A stretch of DNA of 64,000 nucleotides from Paenibacillus sp. URB8-2 (GCF_013393385.1 NZ_AP023239.1:4712001-4776000); one strand, 5' to 3'; shown: positions 17,894 through 26,343, numbered from the stretch's first letter. Notes: generated from the sequence alone by a model not told the origin. Program-made: numbers and translations.

Positions 17894-18541
17894 TTACATC
17901 ATTCCCATGTTGCTGCCATTGTTCATGTTTCCGCCGTTGTTCATGCTGCCGCTGTTGTTCATATTGCCGCCGTTGTTCATATTGCTGCCGCTGCCCATAT
18001 TCATCATGTCCATGTCATCCATCATGCCGCCCGAGCTGCCGGAGGTTCCCATGCTGCCCGAATTACCCATATTCATATTAGGCTGCATGCCGCCCATGTA
18101 CTGCTGCTGCATCTGCATCATATCCTGCTGCAGCTGGTTCATGCGCTGCATCATTTGATTCATTTGATCCATCGGCACAGTGCCGCTCATTGTTCCCTGC
18201 ATTGTCGCTCCGAATCCGGCAGTTCCGTTAACATGACTGTTATGCTGACTATTCGTTGACGTAACTGTACCGGAGTTTGCAGGATTGGTTACATTAAGCA
18301 ATACTACAGAGATAATTAAACCGACGAACGAGAAAACCGCCAACTTTAACCAACCATTTGTTTTCATTATTAATATTCCTCCAATTGTACCCGTTGTTTT
18401 ACTTCCTCTTTGTTCGCTTACACCGCTAATATAGCCATACGTTTTTTTTAACAGATAATAAATTGCAAAGAGCAAACCAACGACGAGAAGAATCAGCAGG
18501 GATGCCATATACAAGTTTCCAAAGGCTCCGAGAACATTCAA
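17894..18541 (-). CDS. two-helix membrane protein with Met/Asn/Gly-rich repeat tail
   Basis: About 215 residues. The best start is a TTG at 18541 whose codon overlaps the previous stop (TTGA), with GGAGG 7 bases upstream; ATG 18574 lies inside the preceding gene. A helix (about 10-30), a linker, a second helix (about 75-95), then a polar tail with MDQMNQMMQRMNQLQQDMMQM and many MNNGGN/MGNSGS units. Such Met-rich tails bind Cu(I) in known copper proteins, so copper handling for the adjacent oxidase is inferred. An internal ATG at 18367 has its own GGAGGA site 9 bases upstream, so a shorter second product beginning MKTNGWLKL may be made, or two genes have fused. Confidence 0.75.
   Translation of the reverse strand: MNVLGAFGNLYMASLLILLVVGLLFAIYYLLKKTYGYISGVSEQRGSKTTGTIGGILIMKTNGWLKLAVFSFVGLIISVVLLNVTNPANSGTVTSTNSQHNSHVNGTAGFGATMQGTMSGTVPMDQMNQMMQRMNQLQQDMMQMQQQYMGGMQPNMNMGNSGSMGTSGSSGGMMDDMDMMNMGSGSNMNNGGNMNNSGSMNNGGNMNNGSNMGMM
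17919..17990 (-). repeat. tandem 18-bp repeat, four copies
   Basis: Four near-identical 18-base units (17919-17936, 17937-17954, 17955-17972, 17973-17990) encode alternating six-residue blocks of the MNNGGN and MNNSGS kind in the Met-rich tail. Copy number of such in-frame units can change by slippage. Confidence 0.8.
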
Positions 18542-18918
18542 TTTGTGTTCCTCCGTTTGCTTGATTTCGGCCATACGATCGCAAGAAATAAGGCCCCTGC
18601 TAGAATTACAGGCAGTGTAAATAGAAGTAATGCCGTTGTTATAAGATGAATGGCATACAATGTCCCAGTTTGGTCATGGTGCCCGCTATGCTCGCCATTG
18701 CCTGATGACACTTCCACACTGTCCATTACACCGAGAGTGAACAAGTCCGGCACGGTTGTATTCCCCAGGATTTCATTGCTCATCATGTCTGCCATGGAAG
18801 CATCCATTTGCGCGGCATTTTCTGCTTTATTGCTCCAGGAAAGCGCCAGCACAAGCATGATGATGACTGCAAACACGGAGCTGAGCTGCCAGAACGGCTC
18901 TTTTTGTTTGTTGAACAT
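18538..18918 (-). CDS. two-helix membrane protein with Met/His-rich loop
   Basis: A 126-residue protein with helices at about residues 12-29 and 88-113. Between them is an extracytoplasmic loop with MDASMADMMSNE and NGEHSGHHDQT, rich in Met and His and so a possible copper site. ATG at 18918 follows AAAGGTG. The gene ends in a TTGA overlap with the next frame and begins 3 bases after the previous one, so it is part of the oxidase operon. I recognise no family. Confidence 0.75.
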   Translation of the reverse strand: MFNKQKEPFWQLSSVFAVIIMLVLALSWSNKAENAAQMDASMADMMSNEILGNTTVPDLFTLGVMDSVEVSSGNGEHSGHHDQTGTLYAIHLITTALLLFTLPVILAGALFLAIVWPKSSKRRNTN

Positions 18919-18921
18919 GGG

Positions 18922-19221
18922 TTACACCTTTCTTCTGCACCGTACGTAGACGCCGCCTGCTATGCTGATCGCTAATAGAGGAAATGCGAATTGAACGCTC
19001 TCAAACAATAACCTCTGCACATTTGCATCTTCTTTCACTTGCATGGACAATCCCATCAGGGAGGTTTCCATGGCCTTCATCATACCCATCATGAAGCTCA
19101 TAGCCTCCTGCTCGGTCGGTCCGAAGCGGAACATCGAGATTACTATTGCGCCAAAAGCAAAGAAAAATGAGGTAGTCACAAACCAGATAAACAGCTTATA
19201 CCCTTTTTTCTGCATCCACAT
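18922..19221 (-). CDS. small two-helix membrane protein
   Basis: A 99-residue protein with helices at about residues 8-30 and 74-94 and a Met-rich segment SFMMGMMKAMETSLMGLSMQ between them. GGAGGG lies 9 bases before ATG 19221. It sits between the cytochrome b gene and the next two-helix protein in a tightly packed run. The layout matches its neighbour (two helices around a Met-rich loop), so the two may form a complex. No family recognised. Confidence 0.72.
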   Translation of the reverse strand: MWMQKKGYKLFIWFVTTSFFFAFGAIVISMFRFGPTEQEAMSFMMGMMKAMETSLMGLSMQVKEDANVQRLLFESVQFAFPLLAISIAGGVYVRCRRKV

Positions 19222-19245
19222 GACAAAGGCCCCTCCCTTCGTTGA

Positions 19246-19710
19246 TCATCTTGCCTTCCGTTCCTTTTTCTTAGGCCACTTTAATGCATGGGACTTCATA
19301 TAGATGTGCCAGATCACGCTCGCTGCTGCCAGATAAGTCAATTTTTCATGAATCCATAGTGTAAAAGCCGCTGCGGCGTGGTTGCTGTCCATGAAGAGCC
19401 AGATAACAGCTCCGGTAATAATAAAAATCAGAGTAGTAATGAAGGTAAAGAGTCCATAACCGGTTGGGCTGAATACAAGCCATGGCTTTTTGGTCTTATC
19501 CCGTCTCAGGATACGAATAATTTCGTAGATGATGACCATCAGGGTCAGCAGGACATACACAACCGCTGCCAGACGGTGCACTAAATCCGCCGTTGCAATA
19601 TCATACTGCATCACCCAACCATACTTCGCTCCTGCCATTGCAATTCCGCTAAGTGCCAAGATGGAGAACACAAGCGCCCATAGCCAGTGAAGGATAATAT
19701 CAAACTTCAT
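19246..19710 (-). CDS. cytochrome b561-like membrane protein
   Basis: About 154 residues with four predicted membrane helices. Histidines placed in helices (IILHWLW, LVHRLAAVVYVLL, LWIHEKLTYLA, IWHIYMKSHALK) match the pairs that bind heme b in small di-heme cytochromes such as cytochrome b561 and formate dehydrogenase gamma subunits. It would move electrons across or within the membrane, and with the multicopper oxidase two genes further on suggests an electron path. The start is uncertain: ATG 19710 lies 12 bases behind GAGG, while ATG 19719 is too close. Confidence 0.8.
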   Translation of the reverse strand: MKFDIILHWLWALVFSILALSGIAMAGAKYGWVMQYDIATADLVHRLAAVVYVLLTLMVIIYEIIRILRRDKTKKPWLVFSPTGYGLFTFITTLIFIITGAVIWLFMDSNHAAAAFTLWIHEKLTYLAAASVIWHIYMKSHALKWPKKKERKAR

Positions 19711-19734
19711 TGCCCGCATCAACCTCAATCCGTG

Positions 19735-20307
19735 TTAGTCTTTGTTTGTTTCCGGTTCATCCGGACTTGCCTTAGTGGTATGAGGTTTCTCCTCAATTGA
19801 ATTGGATTTCATTTCGTTTCCTGCTGTAAGTACAGCCCCAGTGGAAGAGGCGACAGGCGTTTTATTGATATTTTGCTTCACATAACTGTACAAGAAAGCG
19901 ATCAAAGCTACTACAAAAAGAATAGTCAATATTTTTACAAAAAATGTTAATATTCCCGAAACGCTCCAAGCGGATACAATCCCCATTCTGTTCGGATTAA
20001 ATCCACCATTCATCAAAATGCCCAGCAGATACAAAACGATGATTACGCCTATAAACGTAGCAGCCAGGACAAAAATGGTTTTTAACATCGGATCATTGCT
20101 AATCACCTGTTTTCCTTTGTTATAGGACTCTTTAAAGTAAGCATTTTTAAGCCAAACTGCAAGTCCAACCACAAGGCTAATAATCAAAGCCACCAACAGT
20201 AATTGAGTTACGGTGGAAAGTATTCCGCTGATTACATTCCCCGTGCCTCCATAAGTCCCCATATTCACCGAGCCTTGAACACTTCCGGACATATCCATAT
20301 CCATCAT
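19735..20307 (-). CDS. three-helix membrane protein, operon member
   Basis: A 190-residue protein beginning MMDMDMSGSVQ, a Met/Asp-rich extracytoplasmic N-terminus, followed by helices at about residues 30-52, 78-98 and 115-140 and a hydrophilic C-terminal tail. GGAGGAG lies 10 bases before ATG 20307. It is 23 bases after the preceding gene of the run and 24 bases ahead of the cytochrome b gene. Unknown function; it looks like a membrane subunit rather than an enzyme. Confidence 0.72.
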   Translation of the reverse strand: MMDMDMSGSVQGSVNMGTYGGTGNVISGILSTVTQLLLVALIISLVVGLAVWLKNAYFKESYNKGKQVISNDPMLKTIFVLAATFIGVIIVLYLLGILMNGGFNPNRMGIVSAWSVSGILTFFVKILTILFVVALIAFLYSYVKQNINKTPVASSTGAVLTAGNEMKSNSIEEKPHTTKASPDEPETNKD

Positions 20308-20330
20308 TTCTTGTTTCTCCTCCTTCTAAT

Positions 20331-21269
20331 TTAAATATGTTCTTCCGTATTAGCCGGTTCCGGTCTCGATACAACCAAGCTTCGGATCATTCCAATTAAC
20401 CCGACCACCAATAAGACAATGAACAATACGGTAATCGTCGTCATGAGCCCTGGAATTTGAATGCCCCTGATGCTAAACCCATTCGATTGGTTTGGGGGAA
20501 CCATATTGGATGCTTCCGTAGCAGAGAGATTCCGAGCCTGTACAACGGTTTGTTCAATTTCATTGTTGACCCACCGGTTCAGGCTATCCATTTCCATAAC
20601 GGTTTGCGCCATTTGATAAATGACATTGTTCGTTTTCCGGATATCACCACCCCCGTTATCAGCTGCAGCCGGGGCTTCAGAAACGTTGGACAGGAATAAA
20701 TCTTTGGCATCATTCAGCTTAAGATATACGTTGTTAAGCGCTGTTTGGCTCTGAACCAACAGGCTATAACGGTTTACATACATCTGATAAGTTGGAGTGG
20801 CCGATTCGGTAAACCCGGTCTGAGATTTCATCGTTTGATCCAGCTGATTTACCAGATATACACTCTCAGACAAAAGGTAAATGCCTCTGTTATAGTTCTG
20901 TAGCTGTACCGGATTTTGCACACCGGCCTGACCACCAGTTCCACCTGATTCACTGTTACCGTAAGTTGCTGCGCTCGCCGGTATAGCGTAAGGGTATTCC
21001 GACATCAAATCCGCCAATTGCTTAACCGTTTGATTCGCGCTTGATACCTTCTTCTGCAGTTCATCAATAGGATTCACATTCATACTCGGAGTTGCCTCCG
21101 ATTGCTGCATGGCAGAGTGTTGGCTCTGCGCGCTTGTTTCATTTACCGAGGTTCCAAATTGATTCCAAGATACGAGACCGCTTTTAGAAGCGAACCATCC
21201 GATATATCCAAGGCCGGATAAGATAATGGTCACGAGAACGAAACCAATGATGCTGCGAATTGCTTTCAA
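20331..21269 (-). CDS. membrane-anchored extracytoplasmic helical protein, first gene of the oxidase operon
   Basis: About 312 residues. An N-terminal helix (about 5-27) and a C-terminal helix (about 282-304) flank a long extracytoplasmic part that is mostly helical and rich in Gln, Asn and Thr. It has repeated NQL/YNR segments that look like a coiled bundle. No catalytic motif is visible. The start is a TTG at 21269 with the strong site AAGGAGGTGA 6 bases upstream; the longer frame from 21362 is not supported. As the first gene, after a structured leader, it may be the scaffold of the complex. Confidence 0.75.
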   Translation of the reverse strand: MKAIRSIIGFVLVTIILSGLGYIGWFASKSGLVSWNQFGTSVNETSAQSQHSAMQQSEATPSMNVNPIDELQKKVSSANQTVKQLADLMSEYPYAIPASAATYGNSESGGTGGQAGVQNPVQLQNYNRGIYLLSESVYLVNQLDQTMKSQTGFTESATPTYQMYVNRYSLLVQSQTALNNVYLKLNDAKDLFLSNVSEAPAAADNGGGDIRKTNNVIYQMAQTVMEMDSLNRWVNNEIEQTVVQARNLSATEASNMVPPNQSNGFSIRGIQIPGLMTTITVLFIVLLVVGLIGMIRSLVVSRPEPANTEEHI

Positions 21270-21351
21270 AATATTCTCACCTCCTTTATGAAGAGTACAT
21301 CGATGTCTTTGCCCGTAGCTAAAGAATACCAACTCACTTTGGGGAAAGTAT

Positions 21352-21382
21352 GAAGAAACCATGAGGAAAGCATGGTTTCTTC
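21352..21382. promoter_or_regulatory. 12-bp perfect hairpin in the operon leader
   Basis: Arms GAAGAAACCATG (21352-21363) and CATGGTTTCTTC (21371-21382) are perfectly complementary with a 7-base loop. They lie between the proposed promoter and the first gene of the oxidase operon, inside a leader of about 140 bases, so the element could be an attenuator, an RNA stabiliser, or an operator for a dimeric regulator. Confidence 0.5.
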
Positions 21383-21412
21383 AAGATAATTAAAATGCAC
21401 AGCCGCTACGCA

Positions 21413-21448
21413 TGTTCCGCATTATAATTCGGAGTATGGTTTATCAAG
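21413..21448 (-). promoter_or_regulatory. probable SigA promoter of the oxidase operon
   Basis: On the minus strand TTGATA is followed after about 15 bases by TATAAT (complement of 21421-21426). The -10 is perfect, while the spacing is short. The same bases also spell TATAAT on the plus strand at 21423-21428, so the divergent nuclease gene may share this core. Prediction from motifs only. Confidence 0.4.
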
Positions 21449-21474
21449 TCTCATAATGGAGGAAATGATTGAAC

Positions 21475-22743
21475 ATGGTATCGAATATCGAACAGCATAT
21501 CAAGGAATATAAATCGGATCCGGAATCCGTGTATCATACATGGTTTCTAAATAACAGTGATCGTTTAAAGGCATTTCGTACAATAAAGAGCGGACTATAC
21601 GATGTAATCAAAGCGATTGAGGCAAGGACATTCGGAAATGATTTCAAAGGGTCTCCGCTTGAATTTGTATTGGCGGCGATATGTGAACAGAAACAAGTAT
21701 TTGAAGGAGCGGCTCACGCCTTTTACTGGAAGCCGAAAATGCGTATTCCCGATATTTACGAAAATGAAGAGCATCAGCTTGCTTTTGGAAGATTCTTAAA
21801 GTCGGTTTCCCAGGCGACCCAGGAAAAAAATATCGTGACGGAGATATTGAACTTGGACAGCTTACAAATAAAAGGGCTGGGACCGGCTGTAGCCAATATC
21901 CTATATTTCCTTCACCCTACCCTGTTTCCACCGTTTAATACGGCAATTGTCAATGGATTTAACCAGTTGCTTGGGCGCAAGATCAAGCTTGGATCATGGC
22001 CGGCATATTTGGAGATGCGAGAAGAACTGCTTGAAATGAATGGAGCCTACCGCCCGGCCTTCTCCAAAGATTTGGGGGCGATTGCGGGATTCATGTTTGA
22101 AATCGGGGCAGGTCGGATCATTATTAGCGAAAATGCAGAGAAATACCTGACTGCGGAAGCTGCCAAGCGGGAAAAGACCAACCTCAAGAGGCATAAAGAC
22201 GTAACCAACGAGATCAAAGAGAACAATGAACACAGTGAAATGCAGTATTATCTGGCCAGACTCGGAAACGCGCTGGGCTATCAGGTGTGGATCGCACAGA
22301 ACGATCATAATCGCAAATGGAACCGGCATGTTCTTGGAGAGTTTTCAGTCTCTTCCCTGCCACCATTGAACGTTCCGAAATCCGTGGCTGATACTATATC
22401 CTTCATCGACGCGATCTGGTTGGATGAGAAGAACAACATTATATCCGCTTTTGAAGTTGAAAAAAGCACCTCCATCTATTCGGGGATTCTAAGGCTGCAT
22501 GATTTATCGTTGTCACTTGGAAATCACGATTCCCGGCTATACCTGATTTGTCCCGACAACCGAGAGAAAGAAGTTCAAGCTCAACTGCTCCGCCCCTCAC
22601 TTCAGCGGAAGAGCGTCAATAACATATCCTACATTCTATTCTCAGACCTTCGCTGCGACTGTGACGCCATGTGCAAATACGGAAGTTCTTCAGACGTTCT
22701 TAATCAGATATCAAAGGTTTGTGCTGCCCCATCTGTTCGGTAA
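21475..22743 (+). CDS. helix-hairpin-helix plus PD-(D/E)XK nuclease-like protein
   Basis: About 422 residues. The first half contains IKGLGPAVANILYFLHP (about 130-147), a helix-hairpin-helix-like GxG segment as in DNA glycosylases, followed by NTAIVNGFNQLLG. The second half has FIDAIWLDEKNNIISAFEVEKS, with D...(ExEK) spacing of a PD-(D/E)XK nuclease active site, as in several type II restriction enzymes. No methyltransferase is adjacent, so if it cuts DNA it must recognise modified, damaged or foreign DNA. Start: ATG 21475 is 11 bases behind GGAGGA; TTG 21469 at 5 bases is the alternative. The function is inferred from motifs, and it stands alone between the oxidase operon and a transporter. 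Confidence 0.65.
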   Translation: MVSNIEQHIKEYKSDPESVYHTWFLNNSDRLKAFRTIKSGLYDVIKAIEARTFGNDFKGSPLEFVLAAICEQKQVFEGAAHAFYWKPKMRIPDIYENEEHQLAFGRFLKSVSQATQEKNIVTEILNLDSLQIKGLGPAVANILYFLHPTLFPPFNTAIVNGFNQLLGRKIKLGSWPAYLEMREELLEMNGAYRPAFSKDLGAIAGFMFEIGAGRIIISENAEKYLTAEAAKREKTNLKRHKDVTNEIKENNEHSEMQYYLARLGNALGYQVWIAQNDHNRKWNRHVLGEFSVSSLPPLNVPKSVADTISFIDAIWLDEKNNIISAFEVEKSTSIYSGILRLHDLSLSLGNHDSRLYLICPDNREKEVQAQLLRPSLQRKSVNNISYILFSDLRCDCDAMCKYGSSSDVLNQISKVCAAPSVR

Positions 22744-22752
22744 AATATAGAA

Positions 22753-22795
22753 AAAGGCCGTGTTCAGCAGCATTGCTGCATGGAACACGGCCTTT
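22753..22795. terminator. bidirectional terminator
   Basis: Perfect 13-base arms (AAAGGCCGTGTTC and GAACACGGCCTTT) with A- and T-rich flanks sit between the convergent nuclease gene and sugar-binding lipoprotein gene. Confidence 0.9.
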
Positions 22796-22807
22796 GCCGT
22801 CTATCGT

Positions 22808-24418
22808 TTATTTCGTTGCTCTGTCATAACCGTCCTGTTTAATCTTCAGCCATTCATCCAAGCCGAGGCGTTTCAGCTCTTTCTGATAATCTCCCCACTG
22901 CTCATTCACTTTGCCGTTCTGGTACCATTCGGTACGCATTCTGAGCACATAGGCGAACAAGTCCGCTTCAATCGTCGTGAGGCGGTCAAGCTCTTCAATC
23001 GAATTGAATACGCTTGGCATTACGTTATCCGCTTTCATGTGTGGAGCCATGATGTTCTTGATAATATCCATTCTGCCTTTGGCGTCATCCGGCACGGTCG
23101 TGTATTTACCATAGTAGGAATTAAGAACAGCCAGTGGCCCGCCGACACTTGTTTTCTCACGAAGTTCAACTGGAGCTGCGCCTTCGAGCGGCAGATGCTT
23201 CAGCATGCCTTTGGCTTCATCAAATTCAAAGATGTTCTGCTGCGTAGTGTCCCCGTAGGTTCCCCAGTTGTCCTGCACGGACTGAACCGGTTCATACAGC
23301 TGATCCACCCATTTCGCAGTCGCATCCAGGTTTTTATTTGCACTCGTAACAACCATTTTACCGCGGCCAAGACCAATGCCGTTTGTTCTTGTTACGTTAA
23401 TTTCACCATCGGGACCAGCGAGCGGCGGCAATACATCATAAGTATCGTTTCCTCCGGAGATGTTGGCCTTATCCCAGGAGAAGTACAGACCGTATTTTTG
23501 ATCCTTCCCTTTGGCAAGGTAAGTACTCCAGTCCTGCGTATAAGCTTCAATATCAATGAGTCCTTCTTTATAAAGCTCATTGATATAGGAAACAGCGTTT
23601 TTATAGCCTTCCTCCGCCGGCGTAAATATCACTTTGCCATCATTGCTTACGACCGCATGGTCGGGATTCTCTCCCAGTCCGAAAGCAGCAAAGAGGTAGG
23701 TCAGATCTTCTGCTCCCGGCTTGTTAATAAAGGACAAAGGAATTTCATCCGCCTTACCGTTGCCATTCGGATCTTTTGTCTTGAACGCGATCAACACTTT
23801 CTTCAGTTCTTCCGTTGTTTTCGGCATTTCAAGTCCAAGCTTCTTGAGCCATTCCACATTGATCCAAGGCATGCTGTCTACAGCCTGAATTCTTTCTTTT
23901 CCACTGCCCAGCTCTTCAATCCAAGGGAAACCATAAATCTTTCCGTCCGGCGCCGTAATCATGCTCTTGTATTCAGGGGCTTCTTCCAGCACTTTTTTAA
24001 AGTTGGGCATATCCTTCTCGATCAGATCATTAAGCGGAATGATGGCACCATCTTTAGCGAGTTTGAGCAGCTCATAATCGCTGTAGTCTGCATTGAAAAT
24101 AGCATCGGGAAGATCGCCGCTTGCGACGGCCAAGTTTCTTTTTTCCACAAACACGTCTCTGGTGAAGTTTTTCCAATTAATATGAACATTCGTTTTTTCT
24201 TCGAGACGTTTATTGATCAGCTTTTCATTTGGATCGGCTGGTGCCAGCGGGGAGCTTTGCGTAATAATATTTAGGGTTACTTTACCGTTTGGATCCTGTT
24301 CTTTACTAGATGCATTCCCTCCCCCTCCGCTACTGCATGCAGTAAGGAACACCAGAGAAGCAAGTATAGAGGCGGAAGCTGCTTTTGCCAAGACTCTTGA
24401 CTTTTTTAATCTTTTCAT
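22808..24418 (-). CDS. LplA-type extracellular solute-binding lipoprotein
   Basis: A 536-residue binding lipoprotein of a second carbohydrate ABC importer. The real start is ATG 24418 with GGAGGT 9 bases upstream; the longer frame to 24571 has no ribosome site. The signal peptide ends in FLTAC with Cys28 as the lipidated residue, followed by a Ser/Gly-rich linker. Length and the long C-terminal region match LplA/YtcQ-like proteins. It is the last gene of a three-gene run with two permeases. A 504-residue open frame on the opposite strand over this gene is a shadow. Confidence 0.92.
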   Translation of the reverse strand: MKRLKKSRVLAKAASASILASLVFLTACSSGGGGNASSKEQDPNGKVTLNIITQSSPLAPADPNEKLINKRLEEKTNVHINWKNFTRDVFVEKRNLAVASGDLPDAIFNADYSDYELLKLAKDGAIIPLNDLIEKDMPNFKKVLEEAPEYKSMITAPDGKIYGFPWIEELGSGKERIQAVDSMPWINVEWLKKLGLEMPKTTEELKKVLIAFKTKDPNGNGKADEIPLSFINKPGAEDLTYLFAAFGLGENPDHAVVSNDGKVIFTPAEEGYKNAVSYINELYKEGLIDIEAYTQDWSTYLAKGKDQKYGLYFSWDKANISGGNDTYDVLPPLAGPDGEINVTRTNGIGLGRGKMVVTSANKNLDATAKWVDQLYEPVQSVQDNWGTYGDTTQQNIFEFDEAKGMLKHLPLEGAAPVELREKTSVGGPLAVLNSYYGKYTTVPDDAKGRMDIIKNIMAPHMKADNVMPSVFNSIEELDRLTTIEADLFAYVLRMRTEWYQNGKVNEQWGDYQKELKRLGLDEWLKIKQDGYDRATK

Positions 24419-24473
24419 AGGATATGACCTCCAAATTAGAATGAATATATTCCATCTATGTGCAGTTCGTTTC

Positions 24474-25355
24474 CTATTTAAGGGAACCGACCATGACACC
24501 CTTTTCAAAATACTTTTGAAAGAACGGATACATAATAAGAAGAGGCAAACTGGAAATAACAATCGCAGCATATTTGATGATTTCGGACAATCGTTTCATT
24601 TCCGCCATGGCGAGCTGATCACTGATCATACTTGGATCAACCTGATTCTGAATCAGGATAGAACGCAGAACGAGCTGCAGCGGATGAAGGTTCGGATTAT
24701 CCAAATAGATCATGGCATCAAAGTAGGAATTCCACTGGCCAACAAAGGCATAAAGAGCAAGCACGAAGATAATCGGTTTGGAGAGCGGCAATACAATGCT
24801 GAGGAATATCCTCATCTCCGACGCCCCATCCACATTGGCTGCTTCCCTCAGTTCATTAGGCACTCCTTTGAAGAAGGTTCTGGACAAAATTATGTTCCAT
24901 ACGTTGACCGCTCCAGGTATGATCACAGCCCAAGGCGTATTTAGAAGACCCAGATTCTTGACCAGCAGGTAAGTTGGAACAAGTCCTCCTCCAAAGAACA
25001 TCGTAATGATGAACAAGGTCATAAAAATACTTTTGCCTTTTAGCCTGTCATCCGACAGGGCATATCCTGCACATATAGAGACCAGGACGGTAAGAATAGC
25101 AAATGAAGAAGCGTAAAATACAGCGTTTCCAAAACCTCGGATCATGGCCGGATTGGAAAGAATCTTTTGATATCCTTCAAATGACCAGTCCGAGATTTTG
25201 AACGATAATCCTTGGCTGAGCAGTACCGACGGATCCATTAAGGATGCAATGACCACATAAATGAGCGGAAGCACCACCATCAGTACGGCCAGTATCAAAA
25301 AGGTGGTATTCAGTATGAGAACAAAGCGGTCCAACCTCGAATGTTTGATAAACAT
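24474..25355 (-). CDS. ABC importer permease, YtcP type
   Basis: A 293-residue permease with six predicted helices, EAA loop REAANVDGASEMRIF, and the C-terminal YFEKGVMVGSLK typical of YtcP/LplC. AAAGGAG lies 9 bases before ATG 25355. It sits 34 bases behind the LplB-type permease and 55 bases before the binding-protein gene. No ATPase gene is linked, as is usual for this group, which uses a shared ATPase. Confidence 0.92.
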   Translation of the reverse strand: MFIKHSRLDRFVLILNTTFLILAVLMVVLPLIYVVIASLMDPSVLLSQGLSFKISDWSFEGYQKILSNPAMIRGFGNAVFYASSFAILTVLVSICAGYALSDDRLKGKSIFMTLFIITMFFGGGLVPTYLLVKNLGLLNTPWAVIIPGAVNVWNIILSRTFFKGVPNELREAANVDGASEMRIFLSIVLPLSKPIIFVLALYAFVGQWNSYFDAMIYLDNPNLHPLQLVLRSILIQNQVDPSMISDQLAMAEMKRLSEIIKYAAIVISSLPLLIMYPFFQKYFEKGVMVGSLK

Positions 25356-25389
25356 GACTTGTGACTCCTTTCTTAAGTAACATCCTTTC

Positions 25390-26343
25390 TTAATAAAGAC
25401 CTTCGCCCTCGTTCAGTCTTTTCACAATAAAATTAACCGTGATGAGCAAAATGACGTTGATGAGAGAGTTAAACAACCCTACTGCGGCTGAGTATGCGTA
25501 GTCGCCGGACTGCAAACCAATTTTGTAAACATAAGTCGGAATAATCTCAGCTGCAGGCAGGTTCGTTGTCGTTTGCAATAGATAGGCCTTTTCAAATCCA
25601 ATCGACATGATGCCGCCCGCAGCAAGGATAAAGACAATGGCCATAATCGGACGAATGGTTGGAAGATCAATATGACGTATCCTTTGAAGAAGATTGGCAC
25701 CATCCAGATTTGCTGCATTATGTAACTCTGGATCAACGTTGGCAAGAGCTGCCACATAGATAATCGAGGCCCAGCCCGCACCCGTCCAAATATCCGAAAG
25801 AATATAGATCCAGCGGAAGTATTCAGGACGAGACATGAACATAATCGGTTCATCTGTAATCCAGCTAAAGAGTTGGTTGATTGGTCCTGCCGGGGATAAG
25901 AAGATAAACAACATCCCGCACACGACGACGACGGAAATGAAGTTAGGTGCATACAGTAACAATTGTATGTTCTTTTTGACCCCAGCCCTGCGCACCTGAT
26001 TCAACATCAAGGCAAGCAAAATTGGAACGGGGAAGCTCAGAATCAAACCGAAAAAACTTAATTTAAGCGTATTCATAAAAATAACTGAAAAATTGGGGGA
26101 AGACAGGAATTTCTCGAAGTTATAAAAACCTACCCAATCACTTCCCATAATTCCTTTGATCGGGCTGAAATCTTTAAAGGCAATAATTGCACCATACATA
26201 GGACCGTATTTAAAAATAAGGGTCAGGATCAGAGCCGGTGCGAGCAATAAATAAAGAAAGTAATTCTTCTTCACATATTCAAACATGGAGCTCTTTTGTT
26301 TTATCACCGTTTTTCTGTAATCCACTTCTACTGAGTTTTGCAA
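25390..26343 (-). CDS. ABC importer permease, LplB type
   Basis: A 317-residue permease with six helices. The signature FKYGPMYGAIIAFKDFSP lies after the first helix and the EAA loop is HNAANLDGANLLQRIRHI (Asn in place of Glu). Two ATG codons upstream lack a ribosome site, whereas TTG at 26343 has GGAGGT 6 bases upstream, so TTG is the likely start. It is the first gene of the second LplABC-type operon, transcribed from a promoter near 26437-26465. Confidence 0.9.
   Translation of the reverse strand: MQNSVEVDYRKTVIKQKSSMFEYVKKNYFLYLLLAPALILTLIFKYGPMYGAIIAFKDFSPIKGIMGSDWVGFYNFEKFLSSPNFSVIFMNTLKLSFFGLILSFPVPILLALMLNQVRRAGVKKNIQLLLYAPNFISVVVVCGMLFIFLSPAGPINQLFSWITDEPIMFMSRPEYFRWIYILSDIWTGAGWASIIYVAALANVDPELHNAANLDGANLLQRIRHIDLPTIRPIMAIVFILAAGGIMSIGFEKAYLLQTTTNLPAAEIIPTYVYKIGLQSGDYAYSAAVGLFNSLINVILLITVNFIVKRLNEGEGLY

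Noticed and set aside
22760..24274. A 504-residue open frame on the plus strand
   Set aside because: It is antisense to the solute-binding lipoprotein gene over nearly its whole length; its text is rich in Phe, Ile and Arg with no domain and no ribosome site, as expected of a shadow of a well-supported gene.
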